From Synergistaceae bacterium (GTDB lineage Bacteria; Synergistota; Synergistia; Synergistales; Aminobacteriaceae), in NCBI GenBank assembly GCA_031267575.1, contig JAIRYN010000052.1, positions 41,165 to 105,164 of the forward strand: DNA of 64,000 nucleotides, in the 5' to 3' direction. Position 1 is the stretch's first letter. Every line of letters begins with the position of its first letter. Below the pieces are notes generated by a model, which saw only the letters and a program-made list of their open reading frames with translations, searched no databases and was not told where the DNA came from. A program made the position numbers and the translations under genes. This document shows positions 8,771 through 16,975 of this stretch, in pieces.

Positions 8771-9556
8771 TCAACTGTCGGGGCTGGAAATTTGAAAAAA
8801 AGCTTCCTCCACAAGATGTTTTCTCCTTCTTCCCCCTCCGTCCACGTCGAAGAGTTCTACCTTTACCAAATACGATCCCAATTGTTTCAAACTCAATCTT
8901 CGAGTGATCTCGCTATCTTGGCCCTCAAAAGTATTCCCCGATCCTCCAGCCCCGGCGAAAAAATAAGCGTCTCCGCTGACTTCTTTGGACCCGTCGTTGC
9001 CCTGATTAACCATCGGTATATCGGCATCTAGGCTGGATTTTCTGAAAACCAGCATGGGAGCCGGTATCTCAGCGAGTATCGCGGGTGGAATAGAGCTATC
9101 TAGTTTCTTCGCCGAGTAGGCCACGTCGTAGACACGCAAGGTCACAGCCTGGCGCTTTTCAGGAAGCGTCACGTCCAGACTCAGGCTTCCTGACGCGTCT
9201 CCGGGGATCCCGGTAATTTGCAGATCCTGGGGTGTATGAATTTTTATGGCGTCGTTATCGATATTTGGCACATGAAGCGCTTCGTTTGTGTGGGCATTGT
9301 AGTCCGAGATCTTTCCCTTCGCCTCTTCCACGTAGTCGGTCACCCTTGTGTGCTCCATGTAGACTTCTTGTTGCCGCTCGGTATTCCTGCGAAACTGGAC
9401 CGTCGCGTGGAAGGCAAACGCGATCAGCGTGCTTCCCACCAGAACGATGACCAACGCCAGGGGAAGAGCCATTCCACGCCGTCTTTTTCCTTTTAAAAAA
9501 GGTAAATAGGGTAAATAAAGTAAATAAAAGATTCTCCTGTTCACGTTCACGTTCAA
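8771..9556 (-). CDS. PilX-like minor pilin/assembly protein
   Basis: A ~261-residue protein with the N-terminal layout of PilX-type proteins: a basic segment KGKRRRG followed by MALPLALVIVLVGSTLIAFA and then a helix with polar residues (QFRRNTERQQEVYMEHTRV). The glycine before MALPL is the likely prepilin peptidase site, although the usual Glu at +5 is absent, as in many PilX-like proteins. I place the start at the TTG at 9556, which has a GGAGG site eight bases upstream and overlaps the stop of the PilW-like gene by four bases; the frame itself is open 84 bases further. It is expected in the inner membrane and then in the pilus tip complex with the PilV-, PilW- and PilY1-like neighbours. Confidence 0.75.
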   Translation of the reverse strand: MNVNVNRRIFYLLYLPYLPFLKGKRRRGMALPLALVIVLVGSTLIAFAFHATVQFRRNTERQQEVYMEHTRVTDYVEEAKGKISDYNAHTNEALHVPNIDNDAIKIHTPQDLQITGIPGDASGSLSLDVTLPEKRQAVTLRVYDVAYSAKKLDSSIPPAILAEIPAPMLVFRKSSLDADIPMVNQGNDGSKEVSGDAYFFAGAGGSGNTFEGQDSEITRRLSLKQLGSYLVKVELFDVDGGGRRRKHLVEEAFFQISSPDS

Positions 9557-10659
9557 TTTCGTATCCTCCATGTTATGCTTTGCGCCTCGACACGGCGCCT
9601 TGACGCTTCCGGCGGCAGCGGAGACGCGAAAGGCGGCCACGCCGCCGCGCCCCCTACATCCGCTGGGACGACTTCTTCCCCCATGATGGCCAAGTACATG
9701 GTCAAAAGCCGGTTTTCTTGGTCAAAGCGGAAAAACATCCCCGCCACGTTATGGGTCAAGATATTGACTGTATTGGCTGTCTCCGCGGAACTCATATAAT
9801 TCGCGCCGAAAATCTCCTGCACCAGCTCGCGGCGTTCATTGACGTAAAGACGGCAAGCCTGCACCGTGTAGAGTTCTTCATACCCTCCTAAAATTCCCTG
9901 CAAGGAGCTCGTGCAGTAGGGCGCCAATTGTAGATCGATCGTGTTATCCACCACATTGATGTCCCTGACCAACATGGGAATCCGAAGTGTGGGAAATGTA
10001 ACCCACGAACGCATGTCTTTTGTGCCTTCATCTGACATTGCCGCCACCAACCCCATGCTTCGCCCATCATTGAGCGTAAAATTCTGCGCCTTGGCGGCGC
10101 TGTTCGGGAAGGCGAATCGGAACCTCTTTACCTCGCCTTTTTCGAAATCGATGTTTCCGTCTTCAGGAGGCAGCACTTTCAGGGGAAAGCGAACACCTCC
10201 TTCCTGTCCGACAATGAGCTCCGCCCAAGCGTAATAGACTTGGGGACCCACGTAAATGAGTGAACCCGGGGACACGGGATCAGTGACCATCTTGCCGAAA
10301 TTCCTCAATTCCGAGACGGGGTCGAAGGACGCCACGGTAACGGGTCCACCCCAAGACGCGCCCGACGTGCCCATATGCCCCATCACGGGATGATGTTGAG
10401 GCAACGAGCTCCTGAACGAGTCCGCGAAAGTCCCTATGCGGAGTCTGTTGTTCGGCATACCCAAGGAGACGTTGGTTATTTCCTTTCCAATTTTTTGGAA
10501 AACATATTCTATTTCTCCTCGGGCGGTGACGCGGTCTTGGTTTTGAAAATACCCCCCAAACAAAACCCATAAAGTGGTGAGTACCACCGCTCCTAAAATC
10601 CCCATAATGACCAACGATATCAATATTTCGACAAATGTAAAGGCCCGTGAACGTCGCAA
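9553..10659 (-). CDS. PilW-like minor pilin with N-terminal methylation motif
   Basis: A ~368-residue type IV pilin-like protein. The N-terminus RRSRAFTFVEILISLVIMGI is a prepilin leader and methylation motif; the residue before FTFVE is Ala rather than Gly, which is tolerated in some prepilins, and Glu at +5 is present. The long C-terminal domain is expected to be extracellular, as in PilW. The chosen TTG start (10659) lies nine bases after a GGAGGG site, giving a short leader; the frame remains open to 10674. It lies between PilV-like and PilX-like genes, which is the usual minor-pilin order. Confidence 0.78.
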   Translation of the reverse strand: MRRSRAFTFVEILISLVIMGILGAVVLTTLWVLFGGYFQNQDRVTARGEIEYVFQKIGKEITNVSLGMPNNRLRIGTFADSFRSSLPQHHPVMGHMGTSGASWGGPVTVASFDPVSELRNFGKMVTDPVSPGSLIYVGPQVYYAWAELIVGQEGGVRFPLKVLPPEDGNIDFEKGEVKRFRFAFPNSAAKAQNFTLNDGRSMGLVAAMSDEGTKDMRSWVTFPTLRIPMLVRDINVVDNTIDLQLAPYCTSSLQGILGGYEELYTVQACRLYVNERRELVQEIFGANYMSSAETANTVNILTHNVAGMFFRFDQENRLLTMYLAIMGEEVVPADVGGAAAWPPFASPLPPEASRRRVEAQSITWRIRN

Positions 10660-10714
10660 CTTTCTACCCTCCAAGCAACTTTCTATCCTTCAATAAGCAA
10701 CAATAAGCAACTTT

Positions 10715-11227
10715 CTATCTTCCAACCCTATCGTCCGAAACCGTCTCGCTGGATTTTGCGTTAATTCTCCTTACGAGAACGAAGGGGGTTACTCTCTTTG
10801 ATGCGGAGCTCCACCTCAGCGTCAGGCGAACGGTGCGCACTCCGCCAAGTTCGGTGACTTCTTCGGCCAGCACTCGGTAACCCTGAATCATAAACCCAGT
10901 GATGGGGTTTCCCGATATTTTGGAATCTAAAAAATGGGCAACGTAAGTGGCCGCCGTGTCCATGTTGAAAGCAAGAGGCGGCGTCGGTTCGGGGTTGACC
11001 GACTCGAACACTTCGAACCAACTGGAAGCCAAGATGCGCGCGTTGATCTCTTCTTTGGCGAAAACGCGCAGCTCCGTCACCCAGACGGCCGTCGCTAAAA
11101 GAGACCACAGCGTTATTCCCAGGACGATCATGAGAATCACACATTCCACTATGCTAATGCCCTTCCGTTGCCTAAATCTCATTCTTTTTGTACTCTTCGT
11201 GCTTTTTGTACTCTTCGTATGAAGCAT
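10715..11227 (-). CDS. PilV-like minor pilin
   Basis: A ~170-residue prepilin-like protein with leader RFRQRKG cleaved before ISIVECVILMIVLGI (Gly at -1, Glu at +5), followed by one transmembrane helix and a short globular domain. The ATG at 11227 has GAGGG upstream, but gives a leader lengthened by a Lys-Ser-Thr tandem repeat; the ATG at 11185 gives a classical 8-residue leader but no ribosome site, so the start is uncertain. It is the first gene of the pilV-pilW-pilX-pilY1 type series and likely contributes to the tip complex that primes pilus assembly. Confidence 0.75.
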   Translation of the reverse strand: MLHTKSTKSTKSTKRMRFRQRKGISIVECVILMIVLGITLWSLLATAVWVTELRVFAKEEINARILASSWFEVFESVNPEPTPPLAFNMDTAATYVAHFLDSKISGNPITGFMIQGYRVLAEEVTELGGVRTVRLTLRWSSASKRVTPFVLVRRINAKSSETVSDDRVGR

Positions 11228-11774
11228 AAAAAGAAAATCCCTCTCTTTCTTCTTCTCCCGCCACTTCTCCCGCCAGCTCAAAGGTTTTTCTCATTCAGCT
11301 CCGCGTCGAATCCAATACAATATTGAGCCTTGTGTATATTCTGTGATACTTTTGAAGCTATTGAAATTATGTAATATTGGATTAGGTTATGCATGACAAG
11401 TCATTCGGTCAATGGGTCTATAGGCACAGACTAGCTAAGTAATATGACGCTGAAAGGCGCGCGATAATTCTTTAAAATTTCTGTACTCATCCCCAACCCC
11501 GTCCACAGTAAAGCGCTTGATGGCATTTTAATCTGTTGACGCGCAATATCGAGATTCGCCTCGATCAAATATATTTGCATTGGTCACGAATGAGAGGATG
11601 GTGACTTTTGAGAATGATTTCTCTAAATATTGTTTGAGAAAAAAGAGTTATGCGGTTTCACGGCGGTTTCACGTGGGTCAGAAAGATCTCCCACATCTCA
11701 TCTAGCAAAAAAGGAGGCTCGAAGCCTCCTTTTTTGCGTACAGGGTTAATAGGGTTAAACGGTTAGTCGCTCTC
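11228..11774. other. Intergenic region upstream of the pilin cluster
   Basis: About 500 bases with no convincing gene on either strand. It is AT-rich, contains the bidirectional terminator near its right end, and must hold the promoter of the minus-strand pilin cluster, but I cannot point to a clear -35/-10 pair. Confidence 0.5.
11706..11736 (-). terminator. Rho-independent terminator after the Synerg-CTERM gene
   Basis: Stem AGGAGGC paired with GCCTCCT, four-base loop, flanked by A6 on one side and T6 on the other. It lies ~40 bases beyond the stop of the minus-strand gene 11775-12833 and could also work in the other direction. Confidence 0.85.
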
Positions 11775-12833
11775 TTAGGATCTTTTGCGGATGAATAGCG
11801 GCGGTATCGCCAAAACCGCAACCCCCAACCCCAAGACGTCGCACGTCCCGCCGCCACCCGCGTCGTCGTCCGCGGTGACCGTGACGCTCACATGCGGCGT
11901 TTCAACCGAGATGCCATTCAAAGTGGCCCCGTTCCCCAGTTTCCCAGTAAACGTAAGTCGATAAACAAATTCCGTAAAGACAGGGTCATAATTACTGCTT
12001 TGGGTTCCGCCCGGATTTGAGGCTGAGACTTTGAGCATTGTGATAGTGCGCGGAGGTACTGTCATGGTAGGCACAGGGGTCAATCCCAACAAGTTAGGCA
12101 ACGCGGAGGCCACCTCAATGCCACTTTTTTTCTCTATCACACGTTCCAGCTTGGACTCATTTACCGCGAATACACGATAGTCGTTGCTAGGGTCGTCATC
12201 GTTGCCGTAATCATCCACTTCCACATAAAGCTCTCTCGTTGAACCGGCCGTCATGCGGAGACTCGTCACCTCATTGCCATTACCGTCTCGCACATTCATG
12301 CCATGGGGAATGAAAAAGTAGTTCATATTCATAGTAGGAAGAACTCGAACACGAAGAGAGAAAACTTCGGTATTCCATTCACCTCTTGGTCCATCCGCAT
12401 CTACTACTGTAGATTTGAGCTGAATCTTCAGAACTCCATCCACAACATTTTGAGTATTTATTTGAAGAGTCCTCGTTATTGTCCCATAATCAAGAGTGAC
12501 AGTTCCGCCCCCTATAGTCTGGTTTCCTTCGATTACCCCTACAGTAACGGAGACATATGAGTAGGTGTGATCACCCGAAGTCGCCACTTGTATTGGACGA
12601 AGGTACCCAGGAATTACGTCTAAACTAACCGGTACATTGGGTTGAAGGTCAATGATCCCTCCATTAGGTATCTTCTCCCCATTCCGTTCCAGGCTAAACG
12701 TCCCCAAGACAGAAACTGTCCCATCGCGAGGCAACGCCACGGCTTCTTTCGCGCCTGTCAACAACATCGCCGTTACCATTAACAACACCAGAATGCCCAT
12801 TGCCTTTTTCACACCAATTTTCTTCACTTCCAT
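11775..12833 (-). CDS. Exported protein with Synerg-CTERM-like sorting tail
   Basis: A ~352-residue secreted protein. It has an N-terminal signal (basic start, then AMGILVLLMVTAMLLTGA), a beta-rich body without a domain I recognise, and a C-terminal tail made of an acidic/Gly-rich run (DDDAGGGGTCD), a single Cys, a hydrophobic stretch (VLGLGVAVLAIPPLFI) and the basic end RKRS. This three-part tail matches the Synerg-CTERM type described from Synergistota, thought to be processed by a membrane protease before surface display. The ATG at 12833 has GGAGGGG upstream; a GTG four codons earlier is less likely. The gene is monocistronic and followed by a terminator. Function unknown; probably a surface structural or adhesive protein. 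Confidence 0.72.
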   Translation of the reverse strand: MEVKKIGVKKAMGILVLLMVTAMLLTGAKEAVALPRDGTVSVLGTFSLERNGEKIPNGGIIDLQPNVPVSLDVIPGYLRPIQVATSGDHTYSYVSVTVGVIEGNQTIGGGTVTLDYGTITRTLQINTQNVVDGVLKIQLKSTVVDADGPRGEWNTEVFSLRVRVLPTMNMNYFFIPHGMNVRDGNGNEVTSLRMTAGSTRELYVEVDDYGNDDDPSNDYRVFAVNESKLERVIEKKSGIEVASALPNLLGLTPVPTMTVPPRTITMLKVSASNPGGTQSSNYDPVFTEFVYRLTFTGKLGNGATLNGISVETPHVSVTVTADDDAGGGGTCDVLGLGVAVLAIPPLFIRKRS

Positions 12834-13164
12834 TGTCCCCTCCACAAAAAAATTCTAGTCTTTTCCAGCTCACTTATGCGGAAAATTATACTCTACTTTT
12901 GCATGGGAAACACGTCAGTACTTCTACAGGGCAAACGCGTCAGTATGTAAGTAATTGACATAAGCAATTTTATATTTTACGTATAAATATCTAAGCAAAA
13001 AACGCAAATCTAGAATTTACGATAAAGCGATGAGAAAACCAATGACTTCAGCCGTTGGATGAGAATCGCAACGCCGCCGTTGGCGGCGTTTGTTTGGTAT
13101 TTGGTTTTTTGCCATATGTCTACTTTCATGTTAAACTCCTTTTATGGCTTATCAACGCGAGATG

Positions 13165-13291
13165 CGGGGCGGAACACGACCGGGATATCAATCGGGATAT
13201 CAAGGCGGCTGTAAATATTCTCAGAGTGGGGGCATCCACTCTTGCGGGGGCATTCACTCTTATTAAAGGAAAAGACGTAAGACCGGTTTAA
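13165..13291 (+). pseudogene. TnpB C-terminal remnant (IS200/IS605 family)
   Basis: Only the last ~40 codons of a TnpB nuclease remain. The peptide RCGAEHDRDIN followed by AAVNILRVGAST is the conserved TnpB zinc-finger/C-terminal signature. Two tandem duplications are inserted here: RDINRDIK from a 12-base repeat and GASTLAGAFTL from an 18-base repeat. A point change makes a stop right after DVRPV, where the other copy at 23911 continues SVGCLCRS. The RuvC catalytic core is absent, so no nuclease is made. Confidence 0.82.
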
Positions 13292-13348
13292 GTCGGCTGT
13301 CTTTGTCGATCTTAGAATCCTACAACTTTAGTCGTGGGAGTATGTCAA
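13262..13348 (+). ncRNA. IS605-type right end, possible TnpB guide-RNA scaffold, copy A
   Basis: This segment matches two others in the window (near 23881 and 24741) over a ~48-base core including GACCGGTTT and TCGGCTGTCTTTGTCGATC, and ends with a small hairpin around ACTTTAGTCGTGGGAG. In IS200/IS605 elements the tnpB 3' end plus right end encodes the guide (omega) RNA. Whether this copy is transcribed is unknown. Confidence 0.45.
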
Positions 13349-13430
13349 AAGTGTCTTAGCGATCCTGATGCGTTTGCCCTGTCTACTTCTGGCGCTTCGC
13401 TTTAACCTAAGGCAGGTTCTTCCTCAAAAT

Positions 13431-14870
13431 TCACCCCACGCGCCGCGGCATGTAGTCGCCCCGGAGCAAGTCGTCGTGGGTTTGGCGCTCGATGATCACC
13501 TCCGCGTCGCCGTCCTTCACCAGAACCACCGCCGGGCGCGGAAGACGATTATAGTTGCTCGCCATCGAAAAATTATAAGCCCCCGTGTTGAAAACCGCTA
13601 GAACATCGCCGCGTTCCACGGAGGGCAAAGCGATGGACTCGATCAAAACGTCCCCCGTCTCGCAACATTTGCCGACGACCGCCACTTCCCCAACCGCGGG
13701 GTCCCCGAACTTGTTCGCCAGGGCGCCTCGATACTTCGCCTGGTAGAGCGATGGTCGTGGATTGTCGGCCATGCCTCCGTCTACGGCAACGTAAATGACA
13801 CTTGGTAGACGTTTGACCGTCTCCACGGAGTAAAGAGTGATGCCGGATTCTCCTACTACCCATCGGCCGGGTTCGATGGTGATAAAAGGGCGCTTCAGGC
13901 AACGCACCTGGCACTCCCGGACCAGAGTCTCCATCATGGCGTCCGTGAAGAGGCGTAGGGGAACATGGGAGGTACCGCCAAGCCCGGATCCGCCGTCTCC
14001 CAAATCGGGTAAAGTTCCGATCCCGAAACCTCCGCCGAAATTCAGTTCCTCCACCTCGATCCCCTTGTCGATCTTCAACTTTTCGGCCAGGGTTACGACA
14101 CGCTCCACCGCCTCCAGGTGAGAGGTATTTTCAAAGATCTGAGATCCCACATGAAAGTGAAAACCCTTAAAGCTCAAGCTCGGTGAGGCCACAGCGAAAC
14201 AGAGGGCGTCACGGAGAAGTTCGCCGTCGATGGGAAAGCCGAATTTGCTTCCCTCTTGGCCCGTGACGATGTGGGAGTGAGTGTGGGGGGTCACTCCTGG
14301 CGCGACACGGAGAAGAATACCGGGGCATTGCCCAGTTTCAGCCGCTAGCTCGGATAAAAGCTCCAGCTCCATAATTCCGTCCACGACAATGCGCCCCACC
14401 CCGGCGATTAGTGCCCCCCGAAGCTCTTTTTCCGACTTGGCGTTGCCGTGCATCTCCACCCGAGATGAAGGAAAATTCGCCGCCAACGCCACCCGCAGCT
14501 CTCCCTCGGAAACAACATCGAGCCCCAGGCCCTCCTGCTCCACGATACGAGCCATGGCTTTCGTCAAAAAGGCCTTGCTGGCGTAACAGGCCGCCGTGTT
14601 GGGCCATTTGTTCAAAAAAGTCTCCCGAATCTCCACGCAACGGGTCCGAATGAGGGACTCGTCCATTACATAAAGGGGTGTTCCGAACTCGCGCGCCAAC
14701 TCCACACAGTCCGCTCCACCCCACAAAAGACGCGACAAAATACAGGCCTCCTTGTGTTTTACTTTTGTTTTATTATGAAACTTCCCAAAGCTGTCGGACA
14801 CGTTCACCCACATGGCCAAAAGCGCCTGTCCGAGTTCGCAAAACCTCCCGGACAGGATATCGGACCACAA
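13431..14870 (-). CDS. lysA: Diaminopimelate decarboxylase
   Basis: PLP-dependent, fold-type III decarboxylase that converts meso-diaminopimelate to L-lysine and CO2 in the cytoplasm, the last step of lysine synthesis. Seen: FGTPLYVMDE near the N-terminus, the PLP-lysine segment CYASKAFLTKAMARI, the substrate motif HFHVGSQIF, the glycine-rich phosphate loop FGGGFGIG, EPGRWVVGESG, and the C-terminal Cys motif GKCCETGDVL. At 479 residues it is longer than the usual ~420 because of a ~50-residue N-terminal extension; an internal ATG 19 codons in (14813) may be the true start. It stands alone between TnpB debris and the lytic transglycosylase gene. Confidence 0.93.
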   Translation of the reverse strand: MWSDILSGRFCELGQALLAMWVNVSDSFGKFHNKTKVKHKEACILSRLLWGGADCVELAREFGTPLYVMDESLIRTRCVEIRETFLNKWPNTAACYASKAFLTKAMARIVEQEGLGLDVVSEGELRVALAANFPSSRVEMHGNAKSEKELRGALIAGVGRIVVDGIMELELLSELAAETGQCPGILLRVAPGVTPHTHSHIVTGQEGSKFGFPIDGELLRDALCFAVASPSLSFKGFHFHVGSQIFENTSHLEAVERVVTLAEKLKIDKGIEVEELNFGGGFGIGTLPDLGDGGSGLGGTSHVPLRLFTDAMMETLVRECQVRCLKRPFITIEPGRWVVGESGITLYSVETVKRLPSVIYVAVDGGMADNPRPSLYQAKYRGALANKFGDPAVGEVAVVGKCCETGDVLIESIALPSVERGDVLAVFNTGAYNFSMASNYNRLPRPAVVLVKDGDAEVIIERQTHDDLLRGDYMPRRVG

Positions 14871-14886
14871 CGTTTCTTACGCGCTT

Positions 14887-16896
14887 TCAATTCGCGCTTG
14901 CGGTGTTCCCTCCATAAAGCAGCCGATAGATCTCCAAGTTGCCCAGAACCTTCTGAACATAATCGCAGGTCTCATCGAAACGGATCTGCTCGATCCAATA
15001 ATCGGCGGCCAGGTTCTCCCCTCCGTTCGCTAGCCATTTTCGCGCGTTTCCAGATCCAGCGTTGTAAGCGGCCATGATCAATTCCGGACGGCCGAAAGAT
15101 TTGCGTAAACGCGCCAAATGGGCCGTTCCCATAGTGACATTGTCCGTGACGTCGTAAATGTCGTATTTTTGAAGCCCGATCTGCTTCGCCTCATCCTTGG
15201 CCGTCCCAGGCATCAACTGCATCAAACCCGACGCTCCGGCCCAACTGGTCGCCTTGGGCTTGAAGGCACTCTCCTGTCTCATCACGGCCCACACGAAACT
15301 CGACTCCACGCCATACTTCGTGCAGGCCACCTCTACCTGCTTCCTGAAAGGCCGCGGATAAAGACGCTCCAGTCCATTACGGTAAACCTCTCCCGAAGAG
15401 AAAAAATAACGAGACAAAAGCCGGGCCTGGGCATAGGCTCCTTCCTCTTCCCCTAGCCACTCGGAAAGGGCGATGGAGCGATACAGTTCTTTGGAAGACG
15501 TTTTGAGACGCTGCATCTTGAGCCTGGCATAATAGACGAAGCCCCATTCCTCCAGTAGCGTCGGTTTGGAGGCCAAAGCGGGGGGATCTCCCTCTCTCAG
15601 TTTTATGGATCCAGGCTTAGCCAAAAACGCGTAACAGGATAGGGGATAGTTGCGGAGCAGGTCCGAATAGGTTTTTTCGGATTCTTTCGTCTGCCCCAAA
15701 GACACCTGAGCCGCCCCGATCCAGTAAAGAACTCGGGGTCGCCAAGAAGCGTCCAGTCCGGGTGCATAAAGGCGCTTCCAATAACTCAGGGCGTCCGCCG
15801 TCTTATTGGCGTTCCAGGATTCCCAGCCCCTCCGCCAAAGGAGCTTGACGGTATTGACGGAATCGGGATAGGCTCGTATCAAGTCGTCTTCGAGTTTTTT
15901 CACCTCGGCGGCGTTCAGTAGACCGCCGTTGCTCGTTATCAGGGAGTACATGGCCCGTGCTTGGACTTTCCCCTTGCGTTCCTTGACCACCCGGCGCAAT
16001 ATCTCTACGGCTTTCGTCGCGACGGAGTTCGCCTTCCCCTTCCCCACCATAGAGGAGACGCGCCGAACGGAACTCTCGGCGTAGCCGTTTCCCGAAAGCG
16101 CTAGAGTCCCCCACAAATTCAAAGCGTCGGCGCGACGTTTTAACTTATCCAGGGAATAAGCGCGATAATAGGTTGCCTTCCTCCAGCCCTGCGACTTTTG
16201 CGGGACCGTCGCGAGAAGATCAATGGCGGTCTTGTAATCGTTTTTCAGGTAGGCGTATTCCCCCATCGCCAAGACGGCGGCCGTAGGCCAGGGCTTCGGA
16301 CGCGCGGCCAGAACCTCGTAGGCGTTTTTGTTAGTGGGTTGCTGTTCCAGGAGCTTCAGGGCGTTAGTGCTCTGGTCCCCCGGCAGTTTTACCAGACGGG
16401 TGAGAGCCAAAATTTTTTGGTCTTTGGTCTCGGCTGTTTCCAACATTTTGCTCAACGCCTGTTTTGTTGCTTCGGGATTTACGTCGCCCAAAAGGCGAAA
16501 CTGCGCGTAAGCGATGTAATAGCGAAGCTCTTCCGGGGCATTCTTCTCCATTTCGCCGGTCAGCTTCCACGCCTTCTGTTTTTTCCCCTGCTTTTCGTAC
16601 CCCAACAGCAAGGTCATGTTGGCGTAAGGCCGGACCTCCGCGGGAAAGGAACTCGCGTGTTTTTCCAGAATAGTCACCACCTCGTCCCACTTGTTGCGGA
16701 TCCGCAGAGAATTGGCCATGAGAGCGTGCTCCACCGGTGTGGGGGGTTTCCTGGAGGAGTAAAACTCGTCCAGCGCCTCCCAGGCCTGCTTCTGGAAAAG
16801 CGAATACGACGAGATATCCGCGCCTTCAGCAGCGGAGAAGGCGAAAAATGTCACTAATACACACCACAAGCCCCATCGATATTTGTACTGACGCAA
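14887..16896 (-). CDS. Slt70-like soluble lytic murein transglycosylase
   Basis: Cleaves the MurNAc-GlcNAc bond of peptidoglycan with formation of 1,6-anhydro ends, in the periplasm. The ~669-residue protein has a signal peptide (WGLWCVLVTFFAFSAAEG), a long superhelical, TPR-like alpha domain, and a C-terminal SLT domain with the family motifs VMRQESAFKPKA (catalytic Glu in QES), GASGLMQLMPGTA, and AYNAGSGNARKWL. I chose the TTG at 16896, which follows AGAGGT and starts directly before the signal peptide; the frame is open to 16974 but that stretch is a palindromic repeat. It follows ispE closely, probably as part of one transcript unless the palindromes interrupt it. Confidence 0.9.
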   Translation of the reverse strand: MRQYKYRWGLWCVLVTFFAFSAAEGADISSYSLFQKQAWEALDEFYSSRKPPTPVEHALMANSLRIRNKWDEVVTILEKHASSFPAEVRPYANMTLLLGYEKQGKKQKAWKLTGEMEKNAPEELRYYIAYAQFRLLGDVNPEATKQALSKMLETAETKDQKILALTRLVKLPGDQSTNALKLLEQQPTNKNAYEVLAARPKPWPTAAVLAMGEYAYLKNDYKTAIDLLATVPQKSQGWRKATYYRAYSLDKLKRRADALNLWGTLALSGNGYAESSVRRVSSMVGKGKANSVATKAVEILRRVVKERKGKVQARAMYSLITSNGGLLNAAEVKKLEDDLIRAYPDSVNTVKLLWRRGWESWNANKTADALSYWKRLYAPGLDASWRPRVLYWIGAAQVSLGQTKESEKTYSDLLRNYPLSCYAFLAKPGSIKLREGDPPALASKPTLLEEWGFVYYARLKMQRLKTSSKELYRSIALSEWLGEEEGAYAQARLLSRYFFSSGEVYRNGLERLYPRPFRKQVEVACTKYGVESSFVWAVMRQESAFKPKATSWAGASGLMQLMPGTAKDEAKQIGLQKYDIYDVTDNVTMGTAHLARLRKSFGRPELIMAAYNAGSGNARKWLANGGENLAADYWIEQIRFDETCDYVQKVLGNLEIYRLLYGGNTASAN

Positions 16897-16932
16897 CCTT
16901 AAAACCTCTTTTCTGTAGTTTTTTAGCAGAGT

Positions 16933-16973
16933 CAGGGGACGAGTCCCCTGTGGGATGCGGGGCGGACCCCGCA
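16933..16973. repeat. Double-hairpin palindromic element
   Basis: Two adjacent palindromes, each of 18 bases: one with arms CAGGGGAC/GTCCCCTG, one with arms TGCGGGG/CCCCGCA. The first has a near-identical counterpart at 26294-26311, also paired with a second palindrome, so this looks like a dispersed REP-like element. It ends three bases before the ispE stop. Confidence 0.75.
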
Positions 16974-16975
16974 TC

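Larger units (their letters stand above)
12846..13430. other. Gene-poor region with IS605-type debris
   Basis: No intact gene. The left part (12860-13015) is AT-rich and featureless. At 13030-13055 lies a hairpin-like sequence resembling an IS200/IS605 right end of a second type, then at 13069-13090 a strong hairpin (AACGCCGCC, loop GTT, GGCGGCGTT), then the TnpB 3' remnant described separately. Confidence 0.6.

Noticed and set aside
13055..13160. Coding function for the left part of the frame leading into the TnpB remnant
   Set aside because: This part encodes no TnpB-like peptide and includes a strong hairpin (13069-13090); only the last ~40 codons are recognisable.
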